Part shown: piece by piece, positions 20,441 through 33,978 of the stretch
How the letters are laid out: each line of letters opens with the position of its first letter
Position numbering within the stretch: position 1 is the stretch's first letter
Assembly: GCA_030704615.1 (NCBI GenBank)
Contig: CM060731.1
Coordinates: 83,866,756-83,930,755 of the forward strand
Length of the DNA stretch: 64,000 bases
Reading direction: 5' to 3'
From: Takakia lepidozioides
Lineage: Eukaryota > Streptophyta > Takakiopsida > Takakiales > Takakiaceae
The notes under the pieces: generated by a model
What the model saw: the letters and a program-made list of their open reading frames with translations, nothing else
Database searches by the model: none
What the model was told of the DNA's origin: nothing
Translations under genes and position numbers: made by a program

Positions 20441-21885
20441 ATTTACTTAGGAAACCTCTTCCTACAGTTTTTCCTTCGACATTTCCCTGTGTAGATCATT
20501 ATCCTTCGTATTCATGGATGAAAAGTGGATGAAAAGTGGAAATTGTTGCCAGTAAAATCAAGGATCTCACGGATGAATCCTCTCTCCTCCACCGGCCTCG
20601 AATCGTGGGTGTGGATATGGTCTAGCTACCGCCTTTCAAATCCGGGGGAGAGAGGAGAGCGGGCAAGAGGAGAGAGAAAAGGTGTTGAAAAATGGTAAGG
20701 GTTGTTTAGACTGAAAAGTTTGGGCTTGAGAGAGAGGATATGGCTTTGCAAAAGCAATTGATACCACCATTTCGCTATGCGATTGTGGAAGACTCCTTCT
20801 TCAGGTACTTTTCACTACCTTACCATCGACATGTAGTTCACGCTCTCGCTTATGTTGCTCCTGCACTGAGATGTCCTTGTAGATTCTCTATAGCTATCAC
20901 GAGGCAGTCGTCTGCGTTTATGACGACGCTGTTCTCGTCAGCTATATGGATGTGGATTCGAATGAGAGTTAAATCAGACGCGTGGTTTTGTCGAGTGTGA
21001 AATTGTGCTCCGAGTTCGGAATTGTCGAGAAACCCTCCACAGCCTTCTTCTTCCCAACGTCCACCGTCTTCTCCACACTCCCCCCCCCACCCCCACCACC
21101 TTACAAATCACTGTATACTTCCTTCCACAATGAAACGTAGGACACGGGAGATAGAATTGTCCTCTTTCCTGGTAACTTTATTACTACAGAGAAGAGAGAG
21201 ATGTGGGGGAGGGACGGGGCTGATTGAGCGAATCTGACTTGGTACTACAGTTTTGGGGCCTGCTTCAGGCGATTGGTTTTCTTCATGTCAGCAAAGAATT
21301 TCTGATGTAGAATTGTCTAGATTGCAATTACAAGAATGCAAATATCTATGGTTGTATCCACTGGAGCTGATCTCAGACCAATGGTAGTGAGAAAATCAAG
21401 GTAGGAAGATGCATTCTCAAACTTCCTTTTGGTACCTGCCAGTGTTGTTTGTAGCCAATCCTCCACAGGTGCTTGGTTCAAGTAGCTCCAAACAGGTAGC
21501 CCATTGTTTAAGGCGCTGTTGGCCAGTTCAAATCCCGTTTTGTAATCTAGTCAACTGTCTACCCAGCAGTGGGCACAGATCTGACTTGCATATTCAGTAC
21601 CTGGTGGCCTTCCAATTTCCCAAGAGAAAATCTGGGCAACAAAGATTCCAGCTGAGCATTCTGAGCAGCTGTGGGAAAGTGGCCACCTCATAATGGAGGA
21701 AGTTACAGCCCTATCAGGTCAAAGAGTCGGTAGATGTTACTCGAGCTCCTGTGAGCTTCATAGATGCTTCTAAACTCCTGGTGCTTCAGTGACGACCAGT
21801 GTGACCTAGATCATATTAACATGGGTTATTGCACAAGCCAGGAAAGTGGACTTATGGCAGGGGTTTTTATATGCAAAGAATGTAC
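20441..21885. other. Intergenic stretch without a supported gene
   Basis: Contains a C-run near 21078-21096 and short ORFs with no recognisable domain (for example 21409-21693). Confidence 0.5.
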
Positions 21886-24800
21886 TCATAAGATGTTGTT
21901 TGCCGTAGCCTTGTGGCCGTTGACCCAGCGCCCAGTTTGAGCGGAACACAAAGGGACAGAAACTACCTTTGTCAGGGGCTGATGCGGGTAGTATGACTTA
22001 CCTTGGAACAGACAATTGATCCGAGTTTTCCAGATATCCTCTAGAAATCCCTTTACACAAGCATCAATCTGTTGTGTGTGCTTTGCCCCCCTAACTAGGC
22101 CCCGAAAAAGGGCCTGGGCTTTTGGCTTAGCCTCGAGATTTTCAAAGTTGGTCAACAGAGGTACAGGAACAAATCCCTTGATGGATTCGAAGAGGGCATC
22201 TCTCTGATGAGAGTACCCAGGACAATGAATCAGAAAGTGGATATTGTCTTCAGGTTGCCCACACAACGGGCATTTGCAATCCCCCTTTCCTCTCTGCATC
22301 TGTTTGCTGTTCAAAGGTGGGCTTCCCACCCTGAGTTTAAATTTCAGTCTAGTGCTGAGAGTGGGTAAACCCCTGAGGTCATCATGATGGCCTCACCCAT
22401 GTCACAGACTTGAAACAAGTTCAGGGAAGTTTTCTGCCTAACTTCATTTTCATCAGACAATTCCCTGGCAACAGACATGGCTTTGGACACTACAGCCTCT
22501 AAGTCAGATTTATCCAGCAGGGTCAAGACTTGCAGACTTTGATTCAGATCCTTGAAAATCTCTTCTACCCTCTTCCGCCAGGACTTAGCCTGTTTGACAG
22601 GGCGATCCTGCTTCCAAGATATAGAGTCGATGAACTTATGATATCTGATATTAGTCATACGTTGCAGCTGACCCCCCACCAAGTGACCTTGAATTCATCT
22701 CGTCGGGAACTTAAGGGAGGAATGCCAAACTCACCCCGAACAGCCACATTAGCTGTTTTGGAGCATGCTGACATGCACTCCTTGAGCACACACCCCCACT
22801 TGAATGGATTGTAGAGACTTAGCCTGGTTGGAGTTATCCACCCACACTGCAGATGCATACTACAAGGCAGGCCTAAAACCACGGCAAATCATGGTTTTTT
22901 TTACAGAGTTGATCCCTCTGCAGTGGAAAAACTTACTGAAACCCAACAATTTGCGCTTGCCAGATTGAACAACTTTTTGAATATGCGCATCCCAATTACA
23001 GTTGGAGGAAAACAACGCCAAGGTATGTGTAGGAAGGGAGGACAGGAATCTCTTGGCTTCCCCTCTGCCACTTGAGATCGCCTCTCCCTCCCCTCGGTCG
23101 TTGAATGCCACCACTGCGCATTTACTGACGTTAGCCTCTAGCCCCCAAAGGTCAAAGTATCTCTTCACGCAATCAATCAACTCCTGAAGATTGGATGGAG
23201 TCTCCCCTATGCCTGCGAAGTCATCCGCAAACAGAAGGGCTGGTATGGTGGCATCACCCACCCTTAACCCAAATCCCTCACTTTCCACGTCCTCAAGAAG
23301 TTGATTGATGAAAACATTGAAGAGCAGAGGGGAGAGGGTACATCCTTGAGCTACACCTTGGTCTATGTCAAAGAAGTTAGACTTCTGTCCATTAACAGTG
23401 ACACAGATTTTGGTGTGAGCATACAAGTTATGGACCACTCTCCACATCTTTCCCATGATCCCAGATGACCAGAATCAGAGACATAGACCATCTCTCCACA
23501 CTGTGTCATAAGCCTTTTTGACATCCAAGAAAAAGGCAAAAGTGGGTTTCCCTTCTTTTTTCCATTCCCTGGATAATCTGGCTTATGAAGATATGATCCA
23601 CAGCCCCTGTTTCTCCGAAAGCCAGCTTGCCCTTCATGGAAACAACCTCTAGACTCCAGATCAACCTCAAGACGAGTACTTATAACTCTGCAAAATATCT
23701 TGCCAACTGCATTGAGAAGCGTGATGCCTCAATAGATCCCCAGCTCTTCTCTGTCACCTTTCTTGTGTAGATTGACAATGACTCCCTGTCGCCAGCAAAA
23801 GGGGATCATTTCAGTCCTCCAGATAAGATTAAAGAGAAGTACAAGGGCCTCTATCATGGGGTCACCACCGTGCTTGATAAGCTCGTTGACTATGCCATCA
23901 GGTCCACCAGCTTTACATCCGTTTAAATGCTCAATTCGTTCCACAATCTCAGAAGAACTAATGGGAGCGTTGTAACCCTTTGAAATATACTCCAGTTCAT
24001 CAGGGCTGTCTTGAATCATAGGAACAGTTTTTTCAACTGTGTCCTTCCATTCTTCAGAAGATTCCTCACTCTTAGACCTAGAATGTCTGGCAAGGATACT
24101 GTAGTGAATTTCAAAGGTTTTGACAATGTCAACCATTAAAGTCACCACTGCACCCTGAATAGTCCTCAGCGCTTGCACTTGCTGACAATTTTTCGGCTTG
24201 TACAGATGTTGAAGGGCCAACCAGAATCTCTTGTCATTACCACCATGTTGATTTGAGTTTATTTCACTGTATAACTTGTCCCAGTATAATTTCTTCTGAG
24301 ACCTTACAAACTGATTGATATCTTTGCGGATCTGGTAGTACCTAGCCCACAATTCTTTGTTGACTTTCATATTGCAGCTCTCTTTACAGAGGACTCATCT
24401 CTCGGCTATCTTGAGTTTGATCTCATTGGTCCACCAATTAACAGCTCTACCGTAGACAATTAGTTTCCTCCCAATGATCTCGTCAGCCAGAGAGGAGACA
24501 AAACTCTCCCAAGAATCCACCGCTCTTTCGACTTCATTTCTTGCGTGAGACTGAAGATCTTGGAGCGAAGAGAGCCTCTTGCAAGGCCTGGACATACTCA
24601 GCCTTGACCTCTTCAGTTTGGAATTTTTCTATGCGCCACTTCCGAATCGAACGTTTGACAGATCTCTTGGTGTTGGGGAAACACCTTTTGATCTCAGTCC
24701 AAACCAGAAAGTGGTCAGAGGTACCAATACCAGTTCTGTTGATCAACACATTGGCACTCTGGGGAAACAAATTCTTTTCCACTATGTTATGATCCACAAT

Positions 24801-26049
24801 GGATCGTTCCCCAGTTGGGTTCTCTCACGAGTCCACTGCACAAGGTCTCCTTCTGACCTATTATTCAAGGTCAAAAGCTGAAGTTCTTCCAGACAGTTTA
24901 TTAACCGTCTTCCATTAGAATTCAGCTCGTCCTCACCAAAAGGCCCAATGTCTCATCCTCGTGAAGACCTTTACCCACCCGGGCATTGAAGTCACCCAAT
25001 AGGACCACCTGACCTTTGGCGAGGAACTTAGCACAGTCCAGCTTTACGTTCTCGAAGGCTTTATCTGCGTCAGCACTAAGGGTCCCCTCTGTGGGCATGT
25101 AAACACAACCCACAAAGAGGTCTGTCCTACTCACGCCGTCCTTCAATTTCAATTTCAGCCAGATACTGTGCTTATACTGCAAATCCTTGTTGATAATTTC
25201 AAAATTGTCACACAAGAAATCTCGGACAAAGAATCCAGCACCTTTTTGACCACGCTTGGCAGAGGCCGCCTCAAGTGCATACATCTTACCAAACCACTCA
25301 TAACCATTGACATCTCCAACCAGTTTGTCCGAAGTTTCCCATGTCTCTTGCCCTGCACAGATGTGCATACCATTTGCCTGAAGAACTTGTCGCACTTCAA
25401 ATTGTTTCCTTTGGTTAGTCAGCCCCGAGAAGTTGAAATTGCCCAGCTGCAAGCCAGCCCTTTGCATATGGATTGTTTGCCATCTAGGTAGCCCATGATT
25501 GCTCCTGGACGACCAACTGATCTGCAAAGGAGGGTCAATTACCCCGTGGGTAGATTTTGCTGTGTAAACTTTAAGGATTGGCAAACGATTCAGAGGATCA
25601 TATCTTTCAGTCACACGACGCTGAGACTCAGCACACATAGGGCCAGCTAGCCTGTCTGGCTGCTTGGTATCAACCTCATCCAGCGCATCAAACTAGTTAG
25701 AAACTTTCAAGTTGAAGTCCCCACCCTTGGTTGTCTTCCTAGAGCGTCTCATTGAATCACCAATGTCTAAGACCACTCTCCAGCCAGTCAAGGGACGAAC
25801 TTCTTTGAAACTGATTTGATGTGAGACTCTATTTGTAGCATTTTTAGACATTGAAACCTTCACAGTACCTCTGTTATCAAGTATTGAGATGGTGCCATTA
25901 GCCACATAATCCAAGCCTAAGCTGGAGCAGGTAATTTTAAAGGACACATTGTCCATCCTGGGATTCACCCCAAAAACTACACATGAAGCCGCAGATTTGG
26001 CAAGTAACCATTTCCCAGGAATCAGCCTGAGGAGTGTTGTTATCATCAT
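21886..26049 (-). mobile_element. Decayed LINE (non-LTR retrotransposon)
   Basis: On the minus strand, from high to low coordinates: an uncharacterised ORF (26049-25693, perhaps the end of ORF1); an AP-type endonuclease (25638-24922 with GQETWE and LLGDFNARVG, plus SDHFLVWTEI in 24797-24534); a reverse transcriptase (24370-23729 with CKAGGPDGIVNELIK, then 23456-22860 with GVAQGCTLSPLLFNVF and the catalytic LLFADDFAG); and a C-terminal Cys/His motif, CPLCGQPEDNIHFLIHCP, in 22329-21886. The domain order is complete, but the frame is broken at least six times. It is a full-length but dead copy. The 3' end recurs as fragments at 28.8 and 29.5 kb. The clade was not assigned. Confidence 0.88.
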
Positions 26050-26567
26050 GGCATATTAAATTGTTTGATTTTGCAGGCTATAAGTTTAAGCACAAGGACC
26101 AACCCTAGCCCAAGTCCCGAGCATGCTAGACAGAGCATGCAACTGCCCATTTTGGGCGGAGGGGCTGCCCCCAAGCAGTAGGGGTCCGCGTGTTACCGAT
26201 CACCACTGCAAAGGAGCTGCAGGGAATGGCCCGCTTAGACATATTCTAAAGAGGGAGAGGCCCCAAACTCTCCAACTAAATCCAGTGCACTACCTTACCT
26301 GAAGCAGAGTGCTTCAGGTCAAAACAAACAAAGACACAAGGTTACAGGGCTGGCATTTAGTCACAGAGACCTTTATCTACTCCCATGTCAAGTCCTAGTG
26401 GGCAGGGAGAATTTATATGCAAAGAGACACTAACAATGGAAGGAAAAATGGTTAATCTGGGAATTGCAAACAGACATTTTGGTAGAAAGAAATGTAACCT
26501 CTAATCATTTTTGAAAGTCTTGTATATCAGTTTTGATGTCTAATCCTCCATCCCCTTTGGAGCAGAG

Positions 26568-28790
26568 GTGCATATCCAACTATTAAAAACTTCAGATTTC
26601 TGAGGCGACTGCATTTGAAGACAATTGTTTCACTCACGCCTGAAGCACGCCCAAACCGTGACATCCGCGAGTTCTGTGAACATGAAGGCATCACTACTCA
26701 TAATTTCTTTGTTGACAAATTTCAGGTTCCCCCTCCCGACCCTTTCCCCCTCTCTTTCTGTCAGCGATGGCTGTGTGCCCCTTCTTCTCCTTCTTAGTTT
26801 TCTTCTTCTCTATATCAGGGTTTCTACGGTCACCAACAAGCATGGTGTCCATGAGTACTAGTCCTCTCTTTTCAATGTTCTATGGATCTTTGGCCTTTTG
26901 AGAGGAGTCTAATATCGTCATCAGGGTTGTGCCTCCACACATAAGGGAGAAAACATATAAACCTTTTATGTCGCCGAGAAGAGATGCGATGGATCAACTG
27001 TTTTCAGCATTTCAAGGGGGTTTAGCCTTCAAGCAAAGTTGTTGTTGTTGCCCTGCCTCACTAAGCTTGCATGGTTGGCCTACCTGGGGTCCAAAGGACT
27101 ACGGTTTTCCTTAGATGTTGGAGTTATGTGAGTAGATTGTTCAAAGACATGCTTTGACCAATGGTTGGAATTGGTAGCAGTAGTACCTGTCTATCACACT
27201 ATGTGCTGATATTGCGAGAATATAGATGTTGTTAGTATGTCCATCCAGTTGTGAGATATGCATTAAAGAACTTCAGTACGGTGGATTCGCTGTACCAAAT
27301 CCTGCAGTGGTGCTGGGTATCGTGAGTTGTCCCTTTCTGATTTCTATGGTCTCTTGCTTTGCTCTTGACAGGTCAAAACTGGGCTGGGGCGGGGGTAAAT
27401 TCTGCAGGATGGGGTGACTTTAACAAATATGAAAGTAATCCAAGTTCTCCAGATCATAATTCGCCCCGAGAATCTTCCTGTCTACTTGCACTGCCTAGAT
27501 GGCACTCATATCACAGGTCTTGTGGTATGCTTCTTTCAACCTGGTACTTCGCTTTTTGAATTCTATATAGGAAGCAAACAGACAGATCCATATTTTGGTG
27601 GTTGGAATAATCTTAAGCAAGATGAACACGCCAGTCAAATTGTTTCTGAGGTTATCTTGGCCATCATTGGACCTTTCACTGACGATGTTCTTCAGGGATT
27701 GTTTGTTTGTGTAGCTTGTAATCTATGCCTGTTGGAACTTAGTGAGCTTGATGGTCATATTGGGGTGTGTCTGGCAGGTAATGTGTTGTCGGAAGTTGCA
27801 GAGTTGGAACCTCTCAACCTCAATCGCGGAGTTTTGTCAGTTTGAAAAGGATGGTGAAATCTCCCGAGAGGAGTCCCAGTTTGTGGAATCATTCCGTGGG
27901 GAGATTGAGATCCCCCCCATTATCCCCAAGTGGCTCTGGCAGGCAAGTGCCCCTATGCTTTTCTAGATTAATGAAAGGCATATTGCTACTCGAATAAAAT
28001 CATACATGAGGGTTGGCTCATGTGAGACTCTTTGGATAATGCTGGTATAGTTGGTGGTCATTGCTGATGCTGGTATGGATGTGGCATGTTACGTCTCTGG
28101 ACTGCACAGAGAAAGAGTGAGATGACATGAGTCCCCAGATGTTTATGCAATTGAGGCTTTTTCCTGTCGGTGTTAGATCAGTTGGACCTTACCTTCTGAT
28201 TCCTGTAATTAGTAGAAAGCCTGACAGGAGACACTATCCAGGGTGTTCGCACAGTGAAGCACCCAACATTTCGTCTCCGTTTCTTGCCTCCAATTATTCC
28301 CGACCAAAAAGAAGAGGAGGGATCTGTTATTTCAACCAGCACTCGCCACAGTGACATCTCCAACACTATAAGTAAACCACGATATCACCCGAGTGGGGGC
28401 ATCGATTTAACTGCAAGCAGAGACTCTGGAGCTGACAGCTTGCTGAAACATCCTGGTGTCAGTGGACCAGGGACTGCAAATGAACTCACTCCTTTGAGTG
28501 GGCTCACCCCTTTAGGTGGGGGCAGTGGGCCTGAAGGAGGTGTCATATATGGAGATGCTGGCAGTGGAGGCCGAGGACAGTTTGGTAAATTTGGCATGAA
28601 TTTGACCATGAATGTTGCGCATGGAAGGGACGAAGGGTCCAGTAACCGGGGTGTGGTCGTATATAAGTTTCCTCGCATGATAGCTTTGGACAGAAATGAG
28701 AGATGGAGTGGGGCAGCCAATATTGGGTTTCCTCGGCAGGGGATTCGTGAACTGCATGATAATGAGCGCTGTCGTAATCTGGAGGTATGG
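26568..28790 (+). CDS. OCA-type atypical tyrosine-phosphatase-like protein, multi-exon
   Basis: Predicted exons: about 26568-26724 (NFRFLRRLHLKTIVSLTPE and REFCEHEGITTHNFF), 27438-27524 (VLQIIIRPENLPVYLHCLDG with HITGLV), 27777-27941 (CRKLQSWNLSTSIAEF and IPPIIPKWLWQ) and 28230-about 28785 (TVKHPTFRLRFLPPI followed by a Gly/Ser-rich tail). The first exons match the Siw14/Oca family of dual-specificity-like phosphatases. The P-loop reads HCLDGTHIT, so the Arg of HCX5R is replaced by Ile, as in pseudophosphatase members. The third exon ends CAG followed by GCAAGT, a GC-AG donor. A missing exon probably lies between 26725 and 27437. The 5' start was not found, and the 3' end runs into a LINE fragment near 28815. 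Confidence 0.65.
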
Positions 28791-28814
28791 GGTGAGTTTT
28801 GTGTCTTGAGAAGG

Positions 28815-28880
28815 TTCTCGTAAGATGTTGTTTGCTGTGGCCATAGACCCTGCGCCTGGTTTGGGCGCAATAGAAGGCAG
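28815..28880 (-). mobile_element. LINE 3'-end fragment
   Basis: Similar to 21890-21960 at the 3' end of the LINE (AAGATGTTGTTTGC followed by a GGCC..GACCC..GCGCC pattern). It directly follows the last phosphatase-like exon. Confidence 0.6.
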
Positions 28881-29489
28881 AACAGTTTGTATCTTGAGAA
28901 AATTTGAAAAGACGACATACATTTGTATATGTGACAGTCCTATCTGCCTACATGTGAGTCTGAGGTCGAGCCATAACTTTGTGATAGTATGTGGCAGGCC
29001 TTAGCACTGGAGGGGTTGGATGTAGTAGGGCCACGTCGCTTGCCTGGATGGCCACGCCAGGCTCGGCGGCCACAGTCTATGATCTCTGCTCCCAATGGTA
29101 CTCACTGGGCCTGACCCTCTCATTTCCTGGGATTTCCTTTCTTTCTTTCTGGCTTCCTCTCTGTCTCTCACCTATCTGTTTTGTCTAAAATGGCCATGTC
29201 TTGATATATGGCCACAAGGCTACAGCAAGCAAAGCCCTGCATGGTTAATCGTTTGCCTTTTCTGTTCTGTTAACAGTCTAGGAGTTATGGTGTCCTTATT
29301 TCGCTTGGTCGTTGCCCCTGTTCAGGAAAGGCACTTCCCCTTCGAGAAACAGAGCTACAACAGTCCATAACAAGGAGGTAATGGCTTGAAGCAAATGGGG
29401 AAAATAGCTGATGCGTGTTGCACATTTCTTCACATCGTTTACCAGCCCCACATCGAAGGCATTCCAAGTATATTGGTGGTTTCCTTCTA

Positions 29490-29760
29490 TTGGACACAGA
29501 ATGTACGCATAAGCATAAGATGTTATTGGCCCTAGCCTTATGGCCATAGACCCCGCGCCCAGTTTGGCGAAACAAAAGGGAACAGACGTTACCTTTGTGA
29601 GGGGCTCGCTAGTGTGACTTACCTTGATAAAGTTCGGGTATTCCAGATATCCCTTCACACAAGCATCAACCTGCTATGTGTGAGCTGCCCACTAATTAGA
29701 CCCCAACAGGGCAAGGGCTTTAGGTTCAGCCTCAAGATTTTCATAATTGGAAGTATTGGA
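29490..29760 (-). mobile_element. 5'-truncated LINE copy
   Basis: About 270 bp similar to 21870-22160, the last part of the 21.9-26 kb LINE (including AAGATGTT, GCGCCCAGTTTG and CTTCACACAAGCATCAA). This is a typical 5'-truncated insertion. Bases 28881-29489 and 29761-30267 show no gene; a weak plus-strand echo of the LINE end is seen near 29208-29240. Confidence 0.7.
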
Positions 29761-30267
29761 CAAGGAGAAAATCTAAACAGCAATGCAAGACCAAGTGGTG
29801 TGAAGGAGTCAGGTAAGAATTTGTGGCTTATACAAGCAGCCCATGCCATGTCCTGTGCAACAAGGTTCTAGAATTTGAGGGAAGAGAAGAGTCAGCAGGA
29901 TAAAGGATGTCTCTTGCCACCTTCTTTATTTGGATGTACAAATGAGTGGAGCGATTTGTCTTCTGTTAATGGCAATTCTCCGCCTGCGTGCTGTGATGTG
30001 CCATCGTCCTACTATTCAAAGATTTTCAGGTCTCTGCCCATAACCTTTGAATAAAATGTATAGCTTGCCTCACTAGAAGGAATCAAATCAAGACTTCTGT
30101 TTTCTCAAATCTAAATATACACATTTGTTTCCTTCAAATTTAGTGGGGCTGTCAAGTTTGAACAGCCTGTGGACCTTTTTGCTGGCATTGAAGTCTGATG
30201 GGCAACTTGACAAGGACAATGTTGGTGTTTGCTGCTGATAGACAAAAGAGACAATCATTGATTCCTT

Positions 30268-30436
30268 TCTACTTCTTTTTTTTTCTTTTTTAGAAGGGAA
30301 ACACTTGGAGTGACCATGAGACTCATGGGACGCATCCCAAGAGAAGGAGGAGAAGATAAATACCACATACAACTGGGTAGTAGGATTTGAACCCAAAGTC
30401 ATCTCGATGGCACTCAGCGCACTATCCAATTGGTGA
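30268..30436 (-). mobile_element. tRNA-derived SINE with A-rich tail
   Basis: On the minus strand, a tRNA-like head begins at about 30436 with CCAATTGGATAGTGCGCTGA (D-arm / A-box region). A B box GGGTTCAAATCC follows about 35 bp on. The unit ends in an A-rich tail (T-rich on the plus strand, 30268-30293). A possible short target repeat ATTGATT is seen on both sides. It differs from the T-tailed SINE at 2.8 kb. Confidence 0.65.
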
Positions 30437-30706
30437 TTGATTGCCACTATCACTTATGCAAATGAATGAATAGGTAATGAAATGTAGGAAGCTATCATAT
30501 CCATGTTGAGGGAGTTTGTGTACAAGATGGGAATTGAACAATTTGGTTTCTACGGTACATGTTGCCCTCTGATGAGTGTGGTGAAAACGCGGCTCTCTTT
30601 TGGAGTAGTGCTTTGAGTGTAGGAAGAGTGAGCAATGCATGTAGAGATAGAGATACGCACATAAAGGATGATGCCAGGGAGCTCATGAATGTAGTGCATC
30701 CATGCA

Positions 30707-30750
30707 CTTTTTTTTCTTTTTTTTTCTTTTTTTGGTTTTTGTTTTTGGTG
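30707..30750. repeat. T-rich low-complexity tract
   Basis: Long T runs interrupted by single C or G bases; no gene nearby. Confidence 0.8.
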
Positions 30751-31083
30751 GAAAAGAGGGAACGGAGGCCCTGGAAAATAATTTAAAAACTGTGGGAAAA
30801 ATAACCACCAAAATGGAATACCACTACTGAAAGAGGGAAAAAAGAAAGGGGGACGGTTGGGGAATGAAAGTTTCTCCGTGAATCGCGGTGAGGGAGCAGG
30901 GGACTTAGCCGTTTTTGCAAGTCCCCTCCCTGCTGCTGATGACCGCTGTTCCCTCTCCCTCCCTCCTTCCTCCTCATTGTGGATGTGATCATCCTGTCTT
31001 GAAGCTCATAACGCGGGCTCCCTGCTGATAGGGCTTCCTCTCTATCCTTGTCTCTTTCTCTTCACTTGGAACTCTCGAAAAAA

Positions 31084-31230
31084 ATGATCTTTAAGGAAAT
31101 GTCAGTCGGATGGCTCTCCTTCCTTCTCGCTGCCTCCCTCTGTGTTGGCGTCGCCTGTGCAATCCCATCAGGCGTGTTGGAGATTGATTCCTTGAAGGCT
31201 ACTTACTGCCCTCAGCCAGACTACTTGCAG
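31084..31230 (+). CDS. Possible first exon of a secreted protein
   Basis: An ATG opens a frame with MIFKEMSVGWLSFLLAAS and a hydrophobic stretch ending near an Ala-X-Ala-like site (CVGVACAIPS), a plausible signal peptide, followed by LEIDSLKATYCPQPDYLQI. Coding character then stops, as expected at an exon end, but no following exon is recognised before the LINE fragment at 31.7 kb. A short Arg-rich ORF at 31431-31573 may or may not belong. The gene could be truncated by that insertion. Confidence 0.3.
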
Positions 31231-31739
31231 ATAAGTTGCCGCCCACACTTCTCCCGCCCTTCTACTCTTCCCTCGCTACTATTTGAAGCAGTGGTCTCTC
31301 TCCTTCTTTGCACCCTCTTTGGAAGTATGTTATACTAAGCTCTTCCTTATCTTGTGCTTCCATTCTCTATGCTGGTTTAGCAACCTAGTCTCGCTCCCTC
31401 CGTTCGACCCTTCTCCTTCTTCTTTCTCGATGGCTTTTGTCAATGCCTGTGTTGGAGGGCCCCCAAGGAATGCTGCTCCCCATGCTAAACGGTCTAACCG
31501 AGATCGCAGAAGAAGTGGAAACGGCAGCAGGCATGGCGGTTTAGGCCTGCTGGGTTCGATCACCGCCGGGTAGACAAACTATGGAGTGAAGCTGCAGCAA
31601 ACTCATCTGAGGACCAACCAATCCTCAAGCTGGATATGAATGTGATAAAAGAGCACTCCCAAAAGCTCGAAGAGCAAGGAATCTCTTGCACTTCCCTGGA
31701 AGAGTGAGGGACAGGCACTGGGCCAGAATGTGGACTATA

Positions 31740-32432
31740 GAGCATCTTGGAGCGAATGGAGGGCTCACCCCTCACTTCTGCCACCCCTTGGGAAGGGGTT
31801 TCTTTTCCATTATGTTTAGCTCGGCGGATTATGCAAGGGGTCTTCATGGAACTTAAGGATTCAGTTGCTTGAAGCAGCTCCAAAGCTGAGAATGGTTTGG
31901 ATAGAGCAGCCTGATCTGTAACAGTTAACAAATAAGGGAAGGATGTAAGGACTTCTGCCCTGGAATCCTCAGAGGCACCCTCAATGGGCAAAGAAAAAAG
32001 AGCAGGGAAATAAATGGCTGGCTCTTCAGCCATCTTTTTAGGCCTGGTTATCACATCTCCATTAGAGCCCGATAAGAAGCTGATCTACGTAGCCTCACGC
32101 CGCTGCTTTGTTTTCTGAAAAAAGTAAGCTGTCATTTTCTCTCCCTTCATAGACCAGTTAACACCTGCAAGTATTCTCATGAAGTTCTCCATTTTAGCTG
32201 ACAACAAACCCAAATTACGTTTCGTAGTGAGGTATGAGTCAACCGTGACGAAGTCGTTGCTGCCGTTCTCCAGCGTCCTTTGGCAGTGAGTCAGGCATTT
32301 TGTCAGAGCCTTTTGTCTTTGAGTCCTTTCCATTTCCAATGACCTAGAAAGAACTTGAGCCTTCTTCCTTGTGGCCACTACTTTGTGTAAGAAAAAAGCG
32401 GTTAGAGACCGGAAGTCATTCCCAGCAGCCAT
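31740..32432 (-). mobile_element. LINE fragment (endonuclease-RT linker region)
   Basis: On the minus strand, the frame starting at 32432 contains NWSMKGEKMTAYFFQKTKQR, like the LINE block 'W..EGDKNTKFFH' before the RT. The next frame (down from 32054) contains LSKPFSALELLQATESLSSM, like the start of LINE RT domains. No catalytic motifs remain. Confidence 0.55.
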
Positions 32433-32864
32433 CCAGACCTGTTCAGATATTGAAGATATTCAGCATTCTTCAAGTTCGCAGGGTTGAGTTTGAAGTATCC
32501 CCATCCTCTCGAATGAGTGCCTGGTGGAGTGAAAGAGATCGCAACTGCAACATGGTCAAAATCCGGTAGGATTGGGCCTTGGGGGGAGCATTTGGACTTA
32601 TGTGATTGAGTGGATTCATGAGTGGAAGGATTCCATCGTGTTCCCTTTCATTATCACTAAAAGAAGATGGCCCTCCTTGACCCTCACAAAGGGAAAACTC
32701 ATCCTCATGTCCCAAGTGAGGCTTGACACCTCACTTGGCATGTGAGACCAAATAAAGTCCCAACACATAAAATATAAATATAAATATTTAAAATGTCATA
32801 GTTAACTAGAAGTAGATAATTTTAGTTAACCATGATTAAAACCATGACAACAGGCCTCCTAGAG

Positions 32865-32945
32865 AAGGGAATATGGGTCGGGAGTTTAGCTTCATAGCAG
32901 CACAGCAGAAGGGAATATGGGTAGGGAGTTTAAGCTTCGCAGCAG
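32865..32945 (+). repeat. Short tandem duplication (about 43 bp x 2)
   Basis: AGAAGGGAATATGGGT begins both copies, and each continues with GGGAGTTTA and GCAGCA. No gene is supported from 32433 to 33978. Confidence 0.6.
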
Positions 32946-33978
32946 CAGACCGTGCAGCACATCTAGCTATAGTGGACCCAACTTGACCCACCTTCCTTCT
33001 GACGCAAAACCTACAGCCCTCCCCTTTGAGGTCCCTTTTGCTCATCAGAGGGCCATTCCGTTTTCGAAGGTACCTCAATGGAGGTTCATGCCGCTCAACA
33101 GAGAGCCCTTCCATTTTTGGAAGGTACCTCCGTTGAGCAGAACAGTCAAACAGTCCTCTGATTTTCACGTGCTTTACAGGGAAGGCCCTGAGTGGAGGGC
33201 CTGATAAAGCCCATACGAAGGCCCAAAATGAGGGGCCTCCCCTTACACTTACTAATTGACTCCTCTCTCCAGTGTGGTCCTCAAGGTTTGTTTCCTCAAG
33301 GTTTGTTTCAGACATCCGTACTCCCCGAGTTTTGGTGCATATTCAACATTTTCCCTCAGTCAATCCCAAGCAAGTTGTGCCATGAAGCTAATCTCATAAC
33401 ATGAACTGACTTTATAATAACGAGGTTTGAATATACATCTACAAGAAGCTTGGTCTCAATTCTTGGTTCCAACCGGAACAGTTAGGTTACTGGAGAATGG
33501 GAGACTTTGCTGGAGGATATGGGAAAGGTTGTTCCATCTCCTAAGGGCTCGCTAGTGAAAGTCCACACCTGTGTCCAACAACACCGAATTTTTTATAAAC
33601 AACAAACTAGAGACATGAACCAAATGGTGGATTCAAACCTAAAAAGAAATTCGCAGAAAAAATCCCCATGGAACTTACTTCAGGAAAAAAGAGTCAAAGC
33701 ATCATCGTGGCGTCACAATATCACTGTTTCCCACCATGCAGGCATGGAGAACAAGATGAATTATTCCATTCCATTTGCACCTTGCAACCAAAAAAAGCTA
33801 ATTGTTACTGCTCCTGAATATGTCAATGATGTTCATAACCAGGTGATCACTAAATGGAAGCACCGCTCGAGGCTGCACGTAAGGCTTGCCTGCAAGTCCC
33901 CAATGCACCCCCCCTGCCCCCCCCCCCCAACCCGCTTGCCCCACCCCCTCCTCATTTCTGTGGAGCTAGGGTACACAT

